A DNA stretch of 64,000 nucleotides from Crotophaga sulcirostris (taxonomy: Eukaryota > Chordata > Aves > Cuculiformes > Crotophagidae), in NCBI GenBank assembly GCA_013397455.1, contig VYZB01000331.1:23164-87163 (forward strand). Direction: 5' to 3'. Of this stretch, positions 46,301 through 57,400 are shown one piece after another (the stretch's first letter is position 1; every line of letters starts with the position of its first letter). A program made the position numbers and the translations under genes. The notes under the pieces were generated by a model, which saw only the letters and a program-made list of their open reading frames with translations, did no database searches and was not told the origin of the DNA.

Positions 46301-46900
46301 CTACAGAACAGAATAAAAGAAAACTTTGATGTCTTCAGAACAAAACGTATGGCAACCTCCTTCAACATAGGCTCCACCACCAACAGAATAATATCCTGTC
46401 TACTCAATAAAGCCCAGCTGTTAGTGACGAGACACTAACATAATAATCACACACACTTCTTATTGTGTAGGCATAATTCAGGGAGGTACACTACCATCAG
46501 AAATAGGAAGCCATTCCTCTAAACAAATCTGTCAAATGCCAGTGATGATAATTACTAGTGATTATTCAACGATTGCTAATGTGGCCTAGATTTAGACGTA
46601 TCAAAATAGGGACAGCCTGGCAGTTTTTCACATGAGTGCATGTTAAGGCTAGATTTTTAATTTTTAGCTTCTAACAATAACTCTTGGTAAGGAAAAAGCT
46701 AGTATTCAGTAGCTGACATCTGTGCCACCAAAGATTCAAGCAGTTTTAGACTTACTTTACAGGCATATAGTATTTCTGTTTGAAAATAAAGAAGACTTGT
46801 TGCCTAAAGCCTGTTAAAATAAAGGATGTCAGATGAAAGGTAAAGTCGTTTTTCTGGTAGGAGAGATTTAGATTAGGTCAAAGGGAAACCAGAAGCTGTT
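37309..46900. other. Intergenic stretch, nothing recognised
   Basis: AT-rich sequence between SNAPC3 and the class II provirus. No exon, RNA gene or repeat family was recognised. Small open frames (for example 37735-37980 and 44457-44768) have no identifiable domain. Confidence 0.55.
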
Positions 46901-46906
46901 ACAATT
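46901..46906. repeat. Target site duplication ACAATT (left)
   Basis: Six bases directly before the TGTAG edge of the low-coordinate LTR, repeated exactly at 51458-51463. Confidence 0.93.
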
Positions 46907-47267
46907 TGTAGTAAGAAGAGTCCCGGAGTCAAGGACCGATCCTCATAGGGGCATGGTTAGTGCTCCTTTATTCTATTTCCAGGCTACATTATCTAGTGTT
47001 TTTCCGAGAGTACACGCGTCCACACAACCTGCAAGCCACAGGTGATTCCATTCTCCATCCCCTCATGATTTGTCCACGCAAACAATTAACATAATTCATC
47101 CGTAGTCCATCCCGTCGCTTTTCCCCGCCGCTTCCTTGGTCTCCTGCTTCTGTCTCCCCTACCTTATCCCTTTGCTTTCTCCTCTCAAACCTCCACCGCA
47201 TGCCTGAAATTCCTCCAAGCCTGGCTGGTTCAAGGGCAAACATCCTTCTCACAGAAACCCTTCTACA
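46907..47267 (-). mobile_element. 3' LTR of the class II provirus
   Basis: The LTR is 361 bp, with ends TGTAG and CTACA in plus-strand reading. On the - strand AATAAA lies at 46972-46967, so U5 is short. Against the 5' LTR it shows five substitutions and a one-base deletion. A 70-codon open frame (47201-46989) lies in the sense direction. Confidence 0.93.
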
Positions 47268-47268
47268 A

Positions 47269-47280
47269 TTCCCCCTTTTT
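47269..47280 (-). other. Polypurine tract
   Basis: The - strand reads AAAAAGGGGGAA, one base from the 3' LTR start. It is in the right place to prime plus-strand synthesis. Confidence 0.88.
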
Positions 47281-47281
47281 G

Positions 47282-48086
47282 TTTTAAACCAGCTAAACCT
47301 TATGACAGCTCATTGAATCATCCTAGATACACACTGCAACATACAATACATGATTAGTAGAATAATTGCAATTACACACAATGCAGTTAAAGCCTATTTG
47401 ATTATATCAAGCAACTAGTTTCTTATACCTTAGTCCTTAAGCCATTTATCAAACCCAAACTTAACAATTACAATTTTATTGACATGCTGTTTAGCTTGTC
47501 CAATGTCTTATGGATTAATAATCAGACAAGTTCATGCAGCACATCCCTTCAAACTCTTCATACCCATGCCCTTACGCTAAAAACTAAAAATTAATAGCTG
47601 CGTAGTTTTATACTGTATCACATCCAATGTTATCAACATCTACTGTTAACTATATTAATATTTCAGAAGTCAAGTTAGCTTACTTAAGTAACTAATTGCT
47701 TAGCCTTGTTAAATCTACTAAAGCTTTCCCAGCTGCTAATCCGGGGCCAAAAGCATTCTCACTACTATAGTGAAGATATCCCATAACTTTATCTTATTCT
47801 TATACTGTTTATCAAGGTGTAAAGTTGCTCTCTTGGTCCTGCAAATGCTTGTACTCACTTTTTACACGTCATGCAGGCTCAGATGGAACACTGTCAACTT
47901 TTCTAAGTAACAGAGCCCCACCTCCCCCCCCCCCCTTTTTTTTTTTTGCTGCACTTGCCAAATAACCTGTTTCAATGATCAAATAATACAAATTTGCTTA
48001 TGCTCAATTCCTTCGGGAAAATCTGTTACGTGAAAGCGTGGCTTGTTATATACTAAAGAGCCAGCTTGCAATAAACTAGCAAGGTT
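47282..48086 (-). other. Non-coding 3' part of the provirus
   Basis: AT-rich, with stops in all frames. It contains a symmetrical C12T12 run (47924-47947). No env or accessory gene is recognised. Confidence 0.5.
47924..47947. repeat. C12T12 homopolymer pair (A12G12 on the provirus strand)
   Basis: Twelve Cs followed by twelve Ts on the plus strand. On the proviral strand this is a second, larger polypurine tract about 650 bp before the one at the LTR. Confidence 0.85.
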
Positions 48087-48361
48087 CTATCCATAATTAA
48101 AAGTACAAAGATTACTTTCTGTTGCTACTAAATTACTACTACGTATCACTACGGTGTTACACACTCCACACTGTATATACAAAATACAAATGTTCCCGCA
48201 ATGATTACACCAATGATCCTGATTAGCTCGGATCACTGAATTTAATTGCCAGGCTCCACCTGGGGTTTCAATAGCTAAGATGTTTCTCATGATTTGCCGT
48301 GGTCGAATTCTTCTTGATGCTCTACCAGTTTCTTCACGTAATGCTTTTAGTAGGGAGGCTA
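48087..48361 (-). other. Unassigned open frame in the provirus
   Basis: The - strand is open from just after the dUTPase stop to 48087, about 92 codons in a different frame. It begins with a basic stretch (TGRASRRIRPRQ) and then has a Cys-rich part (HWCNHCGNICILYIQCGVCN). A basic leader followed by cysteines could be an envelope start, but I do not recognise it. The upstream limit is a stop, not a clear ATG; the first ATG is at 48290. Confidence 0.35.
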
Positions 48362-48769
48362 TTATTTTTCATTGTCGTCTTCGCTGTTCTCGTGGAGTTG
48401 ACGATTCTTGGAATCCGCGTCAATAACTCCAGGTAATACAATAAATCCTGCTGATGACTGTCCTATTAATAGGGCTCCAAGAAGACTGTTAGTTGCATAG
48501 ACGGGTCCTTTTGCTCCTGAAGGTATCTTGTGGACAGCTGTGGTTGTTAAGGTGATGTCTACTGCTGCTGTCAAATTGATTCCCAAGATGCCCCGGGTTG
48601 TGGGGGGCATAAGTCGTTGGATGACATTAGAGGACTGGTGATTTGTGTCTACATGCGAGGTCCTTTCGTGCTGGGTTTCCCTATTTTTTTTTTTTTCACG
48701 TAGACAGACCTCTTTGGCATGGCTATCTTTCTGACAATGGTCACACCATACCGTGGCCATGCAGGTCTT
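48362..48769 (-). pseudogene. Provirus second zinc knuckle fused in frame to a truncated dUTPase
   Basis: The segment is in the same frame as the capsid. The second knuckle CDHCQKDSHAKEVC has the C-x2-C-x4-H-x4-C spacing. A run of 13 As (- strand, 48696-48684) follows. Then comes a dUTPase-like domain: GINLTAAVDI at the motif 1 position, GALLIGQSSAG at motif 2 (normally GRSSA), and LPGVIDAD at motif 3. The frame ends 16 codons later without motifs 4 and 5, and no protease follows. In betaretroviruses this domain starts the pro frame, normally reached by -1 frameshifting. Confidence 0.75.
48684..48696 (-). repeat. A13 homopolymer at the gag-pro junction
   Basis: Thirteen consecutive As on the - strand lie between the second zinc knuckle and the dUTPase. 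This is where betaretroviruses have their slippery frameshift site. Confidence 0.8.
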
Positions 48770-49880
48770 TCAAAAGTGACCCTTCTCTCCACAGCGATAA
48801 CAGATGTTAGCTGTTATTCGTCTTTGAGGTGAGGTTCCCATTTTTTGCACTGCTGCGGCGATCATATTGGTTATTGGTGCTATCGCCAAAGATACTGCTT
48901 GTGTAATCAACTTTCCTTGCAGATTATTCTGAGCTCTATTAGCAAGTTCAGTCATATCTCCAACGTCTGCACCTTTAGGTAAGGTGGCTAAAGTCGCTTT
49001 AGTTTTTGAGTTGGCATTTTCAAAGGCTAAAACTTTAAACATAGTTTGTTTGGTATCTTCATTCATGTCGGTTTGGGAGGCAAGGGCGGCTGATAATCTA
49101 TCAATAAAATGTGCAAAAGGCTCTGTCAATCCTTGTTTGACATTCGTAAATGATGGAACAGGGTTTTCATCTGGAACTGCAAAAAACGCTTGTCGAGCTA
49201 ATCGTGCTGCCAGATGATGCAAAGCGTTAGGATACTGGAGCTGTATAGTCATATCTGCAAATGGTCCTTTGCCTGTTATCATTTCTGGCGTTATACCATG
49301 CAATGGATCATTAGGGTCTCTTGGTCTCATTGCTTCTAATCCAGCAAGATGCATCCATTCTCTGTCCCACATTATTTGTTGCGACGGAGATAATAATAGT
49401 CTGGTCAAATTTCGACAATCATGTGGCGAGTTGATATATGCTGTAAAAATCCAATCGAAGGCAGCGTGAGTTGCTTCTGACTTTATACCGTTTTCTTGCA
49501 CTGTTTTCTTAACTTGTTGTAAAACTTTCCAATCATGTTGTTCATACTGCAGACCTCCTGCTCCCATCACAATAGGCATTACTATATTGCCAACCAGCTG
49601 CCAGTCCCCTTCCAAGATAGCATCTCAAATCACTCCGGACCAGCGGGACGCATGTTGATGCTTGACTGAGGTGTCCGCGTACAGTGATGGATATAATTCT
49701 GTGATTGGAGGGGCGAATGGGAAACGTGGTTTTTGCAGCAAGCTCTCGTACTGATTTTGCTCCTTTGGTGATTTTTTCCTCTGTTGTAGACTTGCAGTGC
49801 TGCTGGATCATTGACATCACTTTCTCCATTTTCTGTGACAAAGCTTGCATAGTAACATCAGTCTTTTGTAAAATCCCGTC
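48770..49880 (-). pseudogene. Provirus gag, capsid and first zinc knuckle
   Basis: The segment starts near 49880 in one frame (coiled-coil-like QALSQKMEKVMSMIQQH) and shifts again near 49620. The open frame 49615-48770 (281 codons) then carries the capsid. The major homology region QGLTEPFAHFIDRL is at residues 161-174 (about 49135-49094), and the first CCHC knuckle starts CYRCGEKGHF near 48800. A TGA at 48772-48770 interrupts that knuckle just before its last cysteine; the same frame continues beyond it. Confidence 0.85.
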
Positions 49881-50602
49881 GTTCCTGAGGCACAGAGTCC
49901 TCCTCCTCAGAGGACTCACTCCTAGGGGCGGTAACAGCCTCGGACAAGGGAGGGCGAAGGGATGGATACAATTCAGGACGATAATCTGAATTGCCCCTTG
50001 GTATGTCATTATTGCTAGTAGCAACTTGTTCTTCTGCATACTTTGTCATTCTACTTCCGGTTGGGGAGCAGGTCGCATCAGGCAAGGGTGATGGTGCCTC
50101 CTCACTCACCGGATAGGAGTTAAGAGGAGACATGGGGTAATCGGGTTTCTCTACGTCTAACAGTTCCTTTACAGTGGCACATGCTTTCCCAGCAGACATG
50201 CCTTTTACCGCTTGTCCCACACCAAAGAAGCCTCTCAATCTGCTGATGAGGGGGCGCGAGGGAGTTGCAGCTGCTTGGATGGGAGCAGCAATAGCCTGAA
50301 CTGCCGCCACTGCCACTTTTGATTTTGCTTTCAAGGCTTGCAACGTATTAATTGTAATTCTCCATGTCGCGCCACAAGAAGTAAATGGCTCTTTCCCCTT
50401 ATTGGTAATAGTTAAGTCCCAAAGTTCATCATCGACTTTCTTCCACTCGCCCCCAATCAAATAGCAAAGAAGGGGATTTCATAAATCCATTTTCACATGC
50501 CCATTTAACGAGCTTATTTAATGCCTTTTTGGCAACTGCTTGGCCTCGCTTAGCGATAGTACCTAAAAGCAATTTTGTTGCTGCGGTATATTCGGTTTCC
50601 AT
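49858..50602 (-). pseudogene. Provirus gag, matrix and linker part, frameshifted
   Basis: The likely initiator ATG is at 50602-50600 (METEYTAATK). The second residue is glutamate, so the usual N-myristoyl glycine is absent. The reading moves to another frame near 50450-50460, beside a run of five Gs (GATTGGGGGCG), and continues open to 49858. That part includes a TWRITINTLQALK stretch and a proline- and serine-rich region with a PYPSL-like PELYPSL site. The frame ends near 49880, where the next segment continues in a different frame. Non-functional as it stands. Confidence 0.75.
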
Positions 50603-50720
50603 ACTCGCAGCAAGGACAGGGGGAAGGTCGTGACCCTTCCTACTCCGGTCTGCCGTCTCTGACGCACACCCGCTTCTCTGCCCACCCCCCCCCCACAGCC
50701 TCTAACTCCGTACCAAAGCT

Positions 50721-51029
50721 ATGAATCAGCATTTAAGCTACCAACATTTAAGTTATCAGCATTTAAGTTATGAATCAGCATTTAAGCTATCAGCATTTAA
50801 GCTATGAATCAGCATTTAAGCTATCAGCATTCAAGCTATCAATCAGCATTTAAGCTATGAATCAGCATTTAATCTATCGACATTTAAGTTATCAGCATTT
50901 AAGCTATGAATCAGCATTTAAGCTATCAGCATTTAAGCTATCAATCAGCATTTAAGCTATGAATCAGCATTTAATCTATCAACATTTAAGTTATCAGCAT
51001 TTAAGCTATGAATCAGCATTTAAGTTATC
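50721..51029. repeat. Minisatellite in the provirus 5' leader (18 units)
   Basis: About 309 bp of a 15-bp unit (AGCATTTAAGCTATC pattern) alternating with a 19-bp form that adds GAATC or CAATC. I count 18 units. A higher-order block is visible: the run with AATCTATC, then ACATTTAAGTTATC, occurs twice. The array lies between the PBS and the gag start. Confidence 0.92.
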
Positions 51030-51075
51030 TTCATTCCTGCGGAGGTTTCTTCAGCCCCCAGCCACTCCTCTGGGT

Positions 51076-51093
51076 GTCCCTGTTCGGGCGCCA
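51076..51093 (-). other. Primer binding site, tRNA-Lys3
   Basis: The - strand reads TGGCGCCCGAACAGGGAC, a perfect 18-nt complement to the 3' end of tRNA-Lys(UUU), two bases from the LTR. Confidence 0.95.
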
Positions 51094-51095
51094 TT

Positions 51096-51457
51096 TGTAG
51101 TAAGAAGAGTCCCGGAGTCAAGGATCGATCCTCATAGGGGCATGGTCAATGCTCCTTTATTCTATTTCCAGGCTACATTATCTAGTGTTTTTCCGAGAGT
51201 ACACGCGTCCACACAACCTGCAAGCCACAGGTGATTCCATTCTCCATCCCCTCATGATTTGTCCACGCAAACAATTAACATAATTCATCCGTAGTCCATC
51301 CCGTCGCTTTTCCCCGCCACTTCCTTGGTCTCCTGCTTCTGTCTCCCCTGCCTTATCCCTTTGCTTTCTCCTCTCAAACCTCCACCGCATGCCTGAAATT
51401 CCTCCAAGCCTGGCTGGTTCAAGGGGCAAACATCCTTCTCACAGAAACCCTTCTACA
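51096..51457 (-). mobile_element. 5' LTR of the class II provirus
   Basis: The LTR is 362 bp and nearly identical to the 3' LTR, with one extra G near 51424. It is followed on the - strand by two bases and then the PBS. The same 70-codon frame is open at 51390-51178. Confidence 0.93.
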
Positions 51458-51463
51458 ACAATT
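51458..51463. repeat. Target site duplication ACAATT (right)
   Basis: Exact partner of 46901-46906, directly after the CTACA edge of the high-coordinate LTR. Confidence 0.93.
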
Positions 51464-54400
51464 AATTTGCACCCTGGAAGCTCTGCTGCATGAGATTTGT
51501 TGGAAGAAATCTGATCCTTTGTGAGACCAGATGGTACAGCTGGAAAAAGATGACAAGCTTTCAAGCACACAGAGCACTCATTTACTGATTACACAGATGT
51601 AGCAGACTCACAGCTAACTATGGAACAATACTGCATATATGAGTAAACAGATCTTTCAGACCTTTTTGAAAAAGATGGCTTAATCGGGCATTCATCTAAA
51701 TCTTATAAACTGAGTTCCAGTAGTGACAGAAAGAAGCATTTACTGGGAACCTAAAATGGCAGTTCATGAAAACATTTTTTATGTGGGTTTTGTTGCTATT
51801 ATTGTTGCATTCTTTTCACCTCGAACAAATTGCTGATCTTGCTGTGCAACCAGATCAGCACTAGTGTCAATAAAATTTAAGTAATATCTATTAGTGTTGT
51901 GCTAATAAATCTGCAGTCTGTTAAAAGACAGTTTCAGGTGATATTAATACTTTGAGAGTTGCTGTATATGACTGGACACTGATTAAGCAGAACTTGAAAT
52001 ATGAAGAAAAGCATGGCTGCAGATGGTTTGTGCTGTCAGAGAATGGCTCTGATCTGTTCCTCAAAATACTGTTCTCCCTGGCTGCATTTGTATTATCCCT
52101 TGTGTGGCTTGCAGGATGTCTGCTGTCCGCATTCCAGTGGCAACGTGCCCTCTGTACAGCAGCTGGCTGAGCCTGGGTCTGTGTCACATGGGACTTCTTA
52201 ACTGAAGATGATCTCTACATTCTCCTCTGAGCCATGGACCAATCCACCAATACAAGGGGGAAGGAACAACTAAACCACCACTGTCTGGTCAGCTGCTTCC
52301 CTGTACTCTCTTTTGTTTCGCATAATGGAACACAACAGCTTTGCAGGGCGGAAAGTTCAGGTTGGTTAACTGTACACAGGCCTGTCTGTGTATAGATAGC
52401 CCACAGACCTGGGCTGTCTGTACACAGACTTATTATAGGCAGGTATCATATATATATATACACTCTAATTTAATTACATGGTCTCAGTGTTATGCAAATA
52501 CCTATGACAGTACCACTCCTAATGACATCCTGCCAATTCAAACTAGTCTTTATCCCATATTATATGACTGTGGCATGGAAAGACTAGGCAGTCAGCACAG
52601 AGTCATCCAGTTACTGAATACTAGGACAGGCAATAGAATCAGTTACTCAGGCTCCAGACTACTTTTCTAACTTTTGTCTTGTCCTTCCTATCGATCTCTA
52701 ACTTTGTGTGTGGCTGCATCCGAGTGCTCTATCTTATTATCTTATATTACCTTGCACACTGGCTGTGGGAATATAATGGAAGATTGGTGAGGAGAAATTA
52801 TTAAACACATTCAAGTGACCTTGCAGCTGGGAGGCATAAAAACATGCCAATCAAGCTAGTCATTGCTTAGTCTTGTGTACTTAACAAGTACAACCTTTTG
52901 TGTTTAGGTTACACAGGCCTATGAAACTCAGGGCCATCCTAGAAAACATGCTTGAGATTTCTGCCCTGCTGCAAGACAGATCAAACCACAGTGGAAAACT
53001 GTTCCACCGTTCCCTGATAAATGCAGGCAAAGCAGCAGTGTTGAGGTTCACACTTTCTACTGAGGACTGAGCTCCATGCTGCCTGTGGTCCTGCTTGGGT
53101 TTCCTCCGCCTGGGTGCTGTTTCAGAATTGACCGAGATTGTGAGCTAATGGAAATAGATTTATTCTTTTGATTTTGTCTGTGGCTTTGTGGTTACCCCTG
53201 CATTCTGCCTATGTTTGGCTCACACACTGTCTCAAGCAGACATAAAATCTTGTGATCACATGTGCCATGACATTGAATTTCCTATTCCATCTTTACAAGA
53301 AAATTTTGAAACCTAGATCTGCAGCCCTTATTTACACTCAGTAAAAAAAACACCATGATCAGACACACAATTCCCAAGCTTCAACTTGATGCATCTACAG
53401 TGTATTTTAATTCAAAACTGTCTAATCCATAAGATTTTATTTTAAGGACTACGAATATATGCCTTTCTGCTGAGTAATCGTTGCTTCAGTGGGAAGTAGG
53501 AAGCCTGCAAATATATGCTCGGCTCCTCAGTATGACCTATCGTGGCTCACAGCCATCTGTGTTTACAGCAAGAGATCGCCCACATGCCTTAGTCTGTAAA
53601 CAGTATCAAAACCCATTTCCTCCTTCATTCTCCATCTATTGCAGTCTCAGACTATGTCCATCTAGGTATGAGGGTCTGCACACATTTTTTTTTCCTTTTT
53701 TTTTTTGAAGTCTAAGCAATCTAGCAGTTCTCTGAGCTAGAACTTCCAAGATGCCTTTGCCTTATTGGTAGTTGAAAAGATTATTAGATTATTGTTGTTA
53801 GTTGTAAGGGAGCATTTATTAGCTGTCTTAAACCCTTCCTGGTCTGTTAACAGTGGCTGCATATTCAGATAACCAGGCCATATTCAATAACCAGTTAAAA
53901 TGTAAATGAGAAAAAGCCAAAGCTATTAATTTCCCTAATGTGTGTGGGTGTTGAGGGTACCACAGTTCGGCATTTGGGAGTTCTCCATTTCTCTGTGTCA
54001 GCTGACTTCTGGTTGCCAGCAAACTGTCTTCTATTATTGGCAAAGAATGTGATTCAGATCAAAATAGGCCTTGGTATTTTTTTGCCAGATGTTATTAAAA
54101 AGCACATGCACATTTCAGGTAACAAGCAAGAACATGTAAAGCGCAGCTGTTCTTACTGCTTTTTGATCTCCAGGACAGTGAAACCCTTATGTGTGTAACT
54201 GTTTATAAAATGGAGTGTCTGCACCTAACAAAGGGAGTGCCTGCATCTAGCAAAGGTAAAATGGTCCACCGTGGAATGAGTTCTATGGTTGTTGTAAGGA
54301 TGAAGAGATCTCAGCATGCCCTTGCATTATAGAATTAAAGGCTGCTTGCAGCTTCTGAGGCAGTCTTGGGCTTTCCCACTGGCAGAAGGATGAGATGGTG

Positions 54401-57400
54401 AATTTCTGCTGCCATGGAAGAAGACAAGGCATTTGGTGTTGGTGTGTCGGAATAAAACACAGTTCTGTGACAAGTGTTTGGAAATGCATGCTATGCATGC
54501 TAGCACGGGCAGCACCACGCTGAATGCTGTCCGCCTGTCTTTTCCCTTTTTTTATGTCTTTCACGACCTCCAGGCATTGCGTGACGTGATTAACAAGGTC
54601 AAGGATATGGGCAGTGCTTGGAGTCTGTTGCCTGCTTTACCACATGCTTCCTGTGTGACTTCCTTAAACTGATACAATGTAACCACTCTGCTTAAGCCTT
54701 AACTATTTCTTGTCCCTGGAGTGTGTTGAGAATAATGCTATAGGAACCTTATGAAATATGAAAAAAGCTCAGAAATCACTTAAAGTGCTTGGTTAAATGA
54801 AGCGAATATGCCGTAAATTTGGGACAGAGAGAAGGGCATAGAATAGACAGACAGACAGGACAGATAGAAGGACACATCAGCTACCCTAACGTAAGGAAAT
54901 TATGGAAAAGAAATCTATGGCAATTTGCAACATTTTAGGTAACAATAACTCGTGCAATGGAGAATGAGATGTTGCTTGTCCTACTGGCCTTCACAAGAAA
55001 ATCCCCTTGCAGTTTTGGCAAGTAAGAGTATTTGGATAGGTAGTCTGGTGTAGTATAGTAGCTAACTCACTGTGCATTCACATCACATGGCATCTCGTTC
55101 ATGCATTCGCATTCTGAGAATGGAGTTGGGCCTTCACGTGCTGGAGCTGAAAAGGCCCAACCCAATTTTCTTGCGTGATGCTGCAGTGTTCCTCTGAGTG
55201 AGCACACTGAAGACATCCTGACTTTTAAAAATCCAAAAGTAAAATCAGAACTTTTAAAAGTGAGAAATGAGACTGGAACAGCTCGTACAAAACCGGAGAA
55301 TATTCTAAACTTGGATTTCTTAAACTTTTTGAGAGCAGAAAATGAAACAGCAAGTGAAATTGTTTCTTCTATTAATGATTTTTATGTTTTTCAGTAAAAA
55401 ATAATTTTAAAAACATTTTTAGCTAATCAGTATAGAAGCTAGAAACAGGCAAAATATGGTCCTGTCTATTCAGTGGTTACATTCTTCTGCATCACAGAAA
55501 AACAAGTGCAATATCTCCTCTTAGAAAATTTCCTTGTTAGTTTAAAATAGCTTTGTATGTTTGTATGGAAAGTGTAAGTATGAAAACTCTGAGCTGCCTC
55601 TTGAACAATATGAGCCTTAATTTTCTTAAATTTTTTTTTTTTTTTTGCTTTACAACTGATAGGAATACCAAATCACCTTGTCCCCAAAAGGATCTCATGT
55701 GCTGGTATGACCTGTACAAGGATATAGTCACCAGTTTGTTTTTTTTTTTATCAGAATATCTGTGTGCCCCAGCCAATCTGTTTCTCAAATGAAAGCTTCT
55801 CCTTGTATCTTTCTGTAAATGAAACTCAGAGCTTTCTGAAAACATTTTCTTCATAGCTTGTATACACTAGTAATCCCTGACTCCATGCTCTTCAAAATGT
55901 TTGGTATTTTGCTTGTGCATGAACTGAAATTTCCTTTTGGTTATATGTGGCCAATAAAAGAAATGATTAGTCAGGAAATATCTACTCTTTATTTGATATC
56001 TTAGACATTTAAAAACTGCTGCACATCAATCCGTCATGGAAGTATATTTGTTTGGGAACAGCATACTAACACGCCTACTGGGCTTTTCATTAAGAGCTAG
56101 ATCAGATACAACCATCTTAAAGTGTGGACAAGGCAAGCTTGCATTTATAACTGTTCATGCTTCAAATCAGTTAATTGAATTTTAACTGATAAAGTAAATA
56201 AAAGGATTTTAAAGACATTGTTTATCTAAGTCTTGCAATTTTAGGACTTCTTAAATAACAGGTGGCTCGAATGTACCAATTAAATAATCAATACACTTAC
56301 AATTGAAAGTAAACTCTAGAAACAGAGAGTATTTTAACCCTATAATACTTGCAGTTAATATATTACAGAATACTGTTCACTTTAATAGGTATTAGTATGA
56401 GAATACAACACTCTTAACATGTCTTTCTCTCCATTGGCTATTGTGGAATTTTGGATCCAGAAGAGTTTTATTCAACCTTGAAGAGCTCTTACTAATATAC
56501 TGTCCAAATGCCATGATGTACTGAACATGGTTTATGTCCGCAGATGAGATATCTTAGCCTTTTCTCAGCTAAATGTGTGCATTTAGCTGCAAAGACAGTC
56601 CCTACCCAATCCACAGCAAAATCTCTTGACTGAACAGAGACAGGGCAGCTTACGTGACAAGAGGAAGGAAGCACACACACATGTCTGTTTTGCAGGTCTT
56701 TGTTTTTAAGAAAAGTAACCTTAATGTGGATATGACATCAATTAATAGCAGCTTAAATACAAGTAAGTAAGTAAATAAATAAATGAATTATGTATTTTTT
56801 ACAGTGTGAAAGGAAGGCTTTGGGGTACAATTCAACAGTTACAAATTGCTGTCCTACCATTAAGTCATAGGATCCTCACTCAGAGAGACCATTCCTGTTT
56901 CCTTGTGGAAACAAGAACATCCATATGTACAGATGACATTTCAGGCTTGGCTTGGGGGACTTTTTTTGGTGGGAGGAGGAAGGGGTTGCATTAAGGCATT
57001 TTCATTTCCTGATGACTTGGACTCATAAGAGCCATCTGTTCAGATAGTTCAATCCAGAACACTTTGTTTTCAGAGCAATGAAAGAATAAAAAAATGAATA
57101 GACAAAAGATGTAACATATTTTCTGGCAAATAGAACTTTGTAAACTTTTATTAGTAAGTCAAAGAAGAATTCTGTAAGGTGAAATCAGACCTTTTCTTCC
57201 CCTTTTCTTTTTCCAGTATAAATAGTGCAGTGTGTGAAGGAAAAGCACATGGAAAGGATTCAGTTATATAAATAATATAATTTCAAAGGTGCATTGCTTC
57301 TAGTTACTAGAGGATTTACAGGTAAACTGCTCTATTTCTTTAAGATAATAAATGTACCATATGACAAAACACAGTTTAGACTGTTAATATAAACAAAGGC

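Larger units (their letters stand above)
46907..51457 (-). mobile_element. Class II (ERVK/betaretrovirus-like) provirus, internally deleted
   Basis: This is a complete insertion of 4551 bp. On the - strand the order is 5' LTR (51457-51096), Lys3-type PBS (51093-51076), minisatellite leader (51029-50721), gag (50602-48770, frameshifted), second zinc knuckle and part of a dUTPase (48760-48362), an unassigned stretch, polypurine tract (47280-47269) and 3' LTR (47267-46907). A perfect 6-bp duplication ACAATT flanks it. The 6-bp duplication, Lys primer, two CCHC knuckles and dUTPase after nucleocapsid point to the ERVK/betaretrovirus class. No protease, reverse transcriptase, integrase or clear envelope was found. 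LTR divergence is about 1.4 percent, so the insertion is recent on an avian time scale. Confidence 0.92.

Noticed and set aside
50721..51029. CRISPR-like appearance of regular short repeats
   Set aside because: Units are directly tandem without unique spacers, the genome is vertebrate, and the array lies inside a provirus leader.
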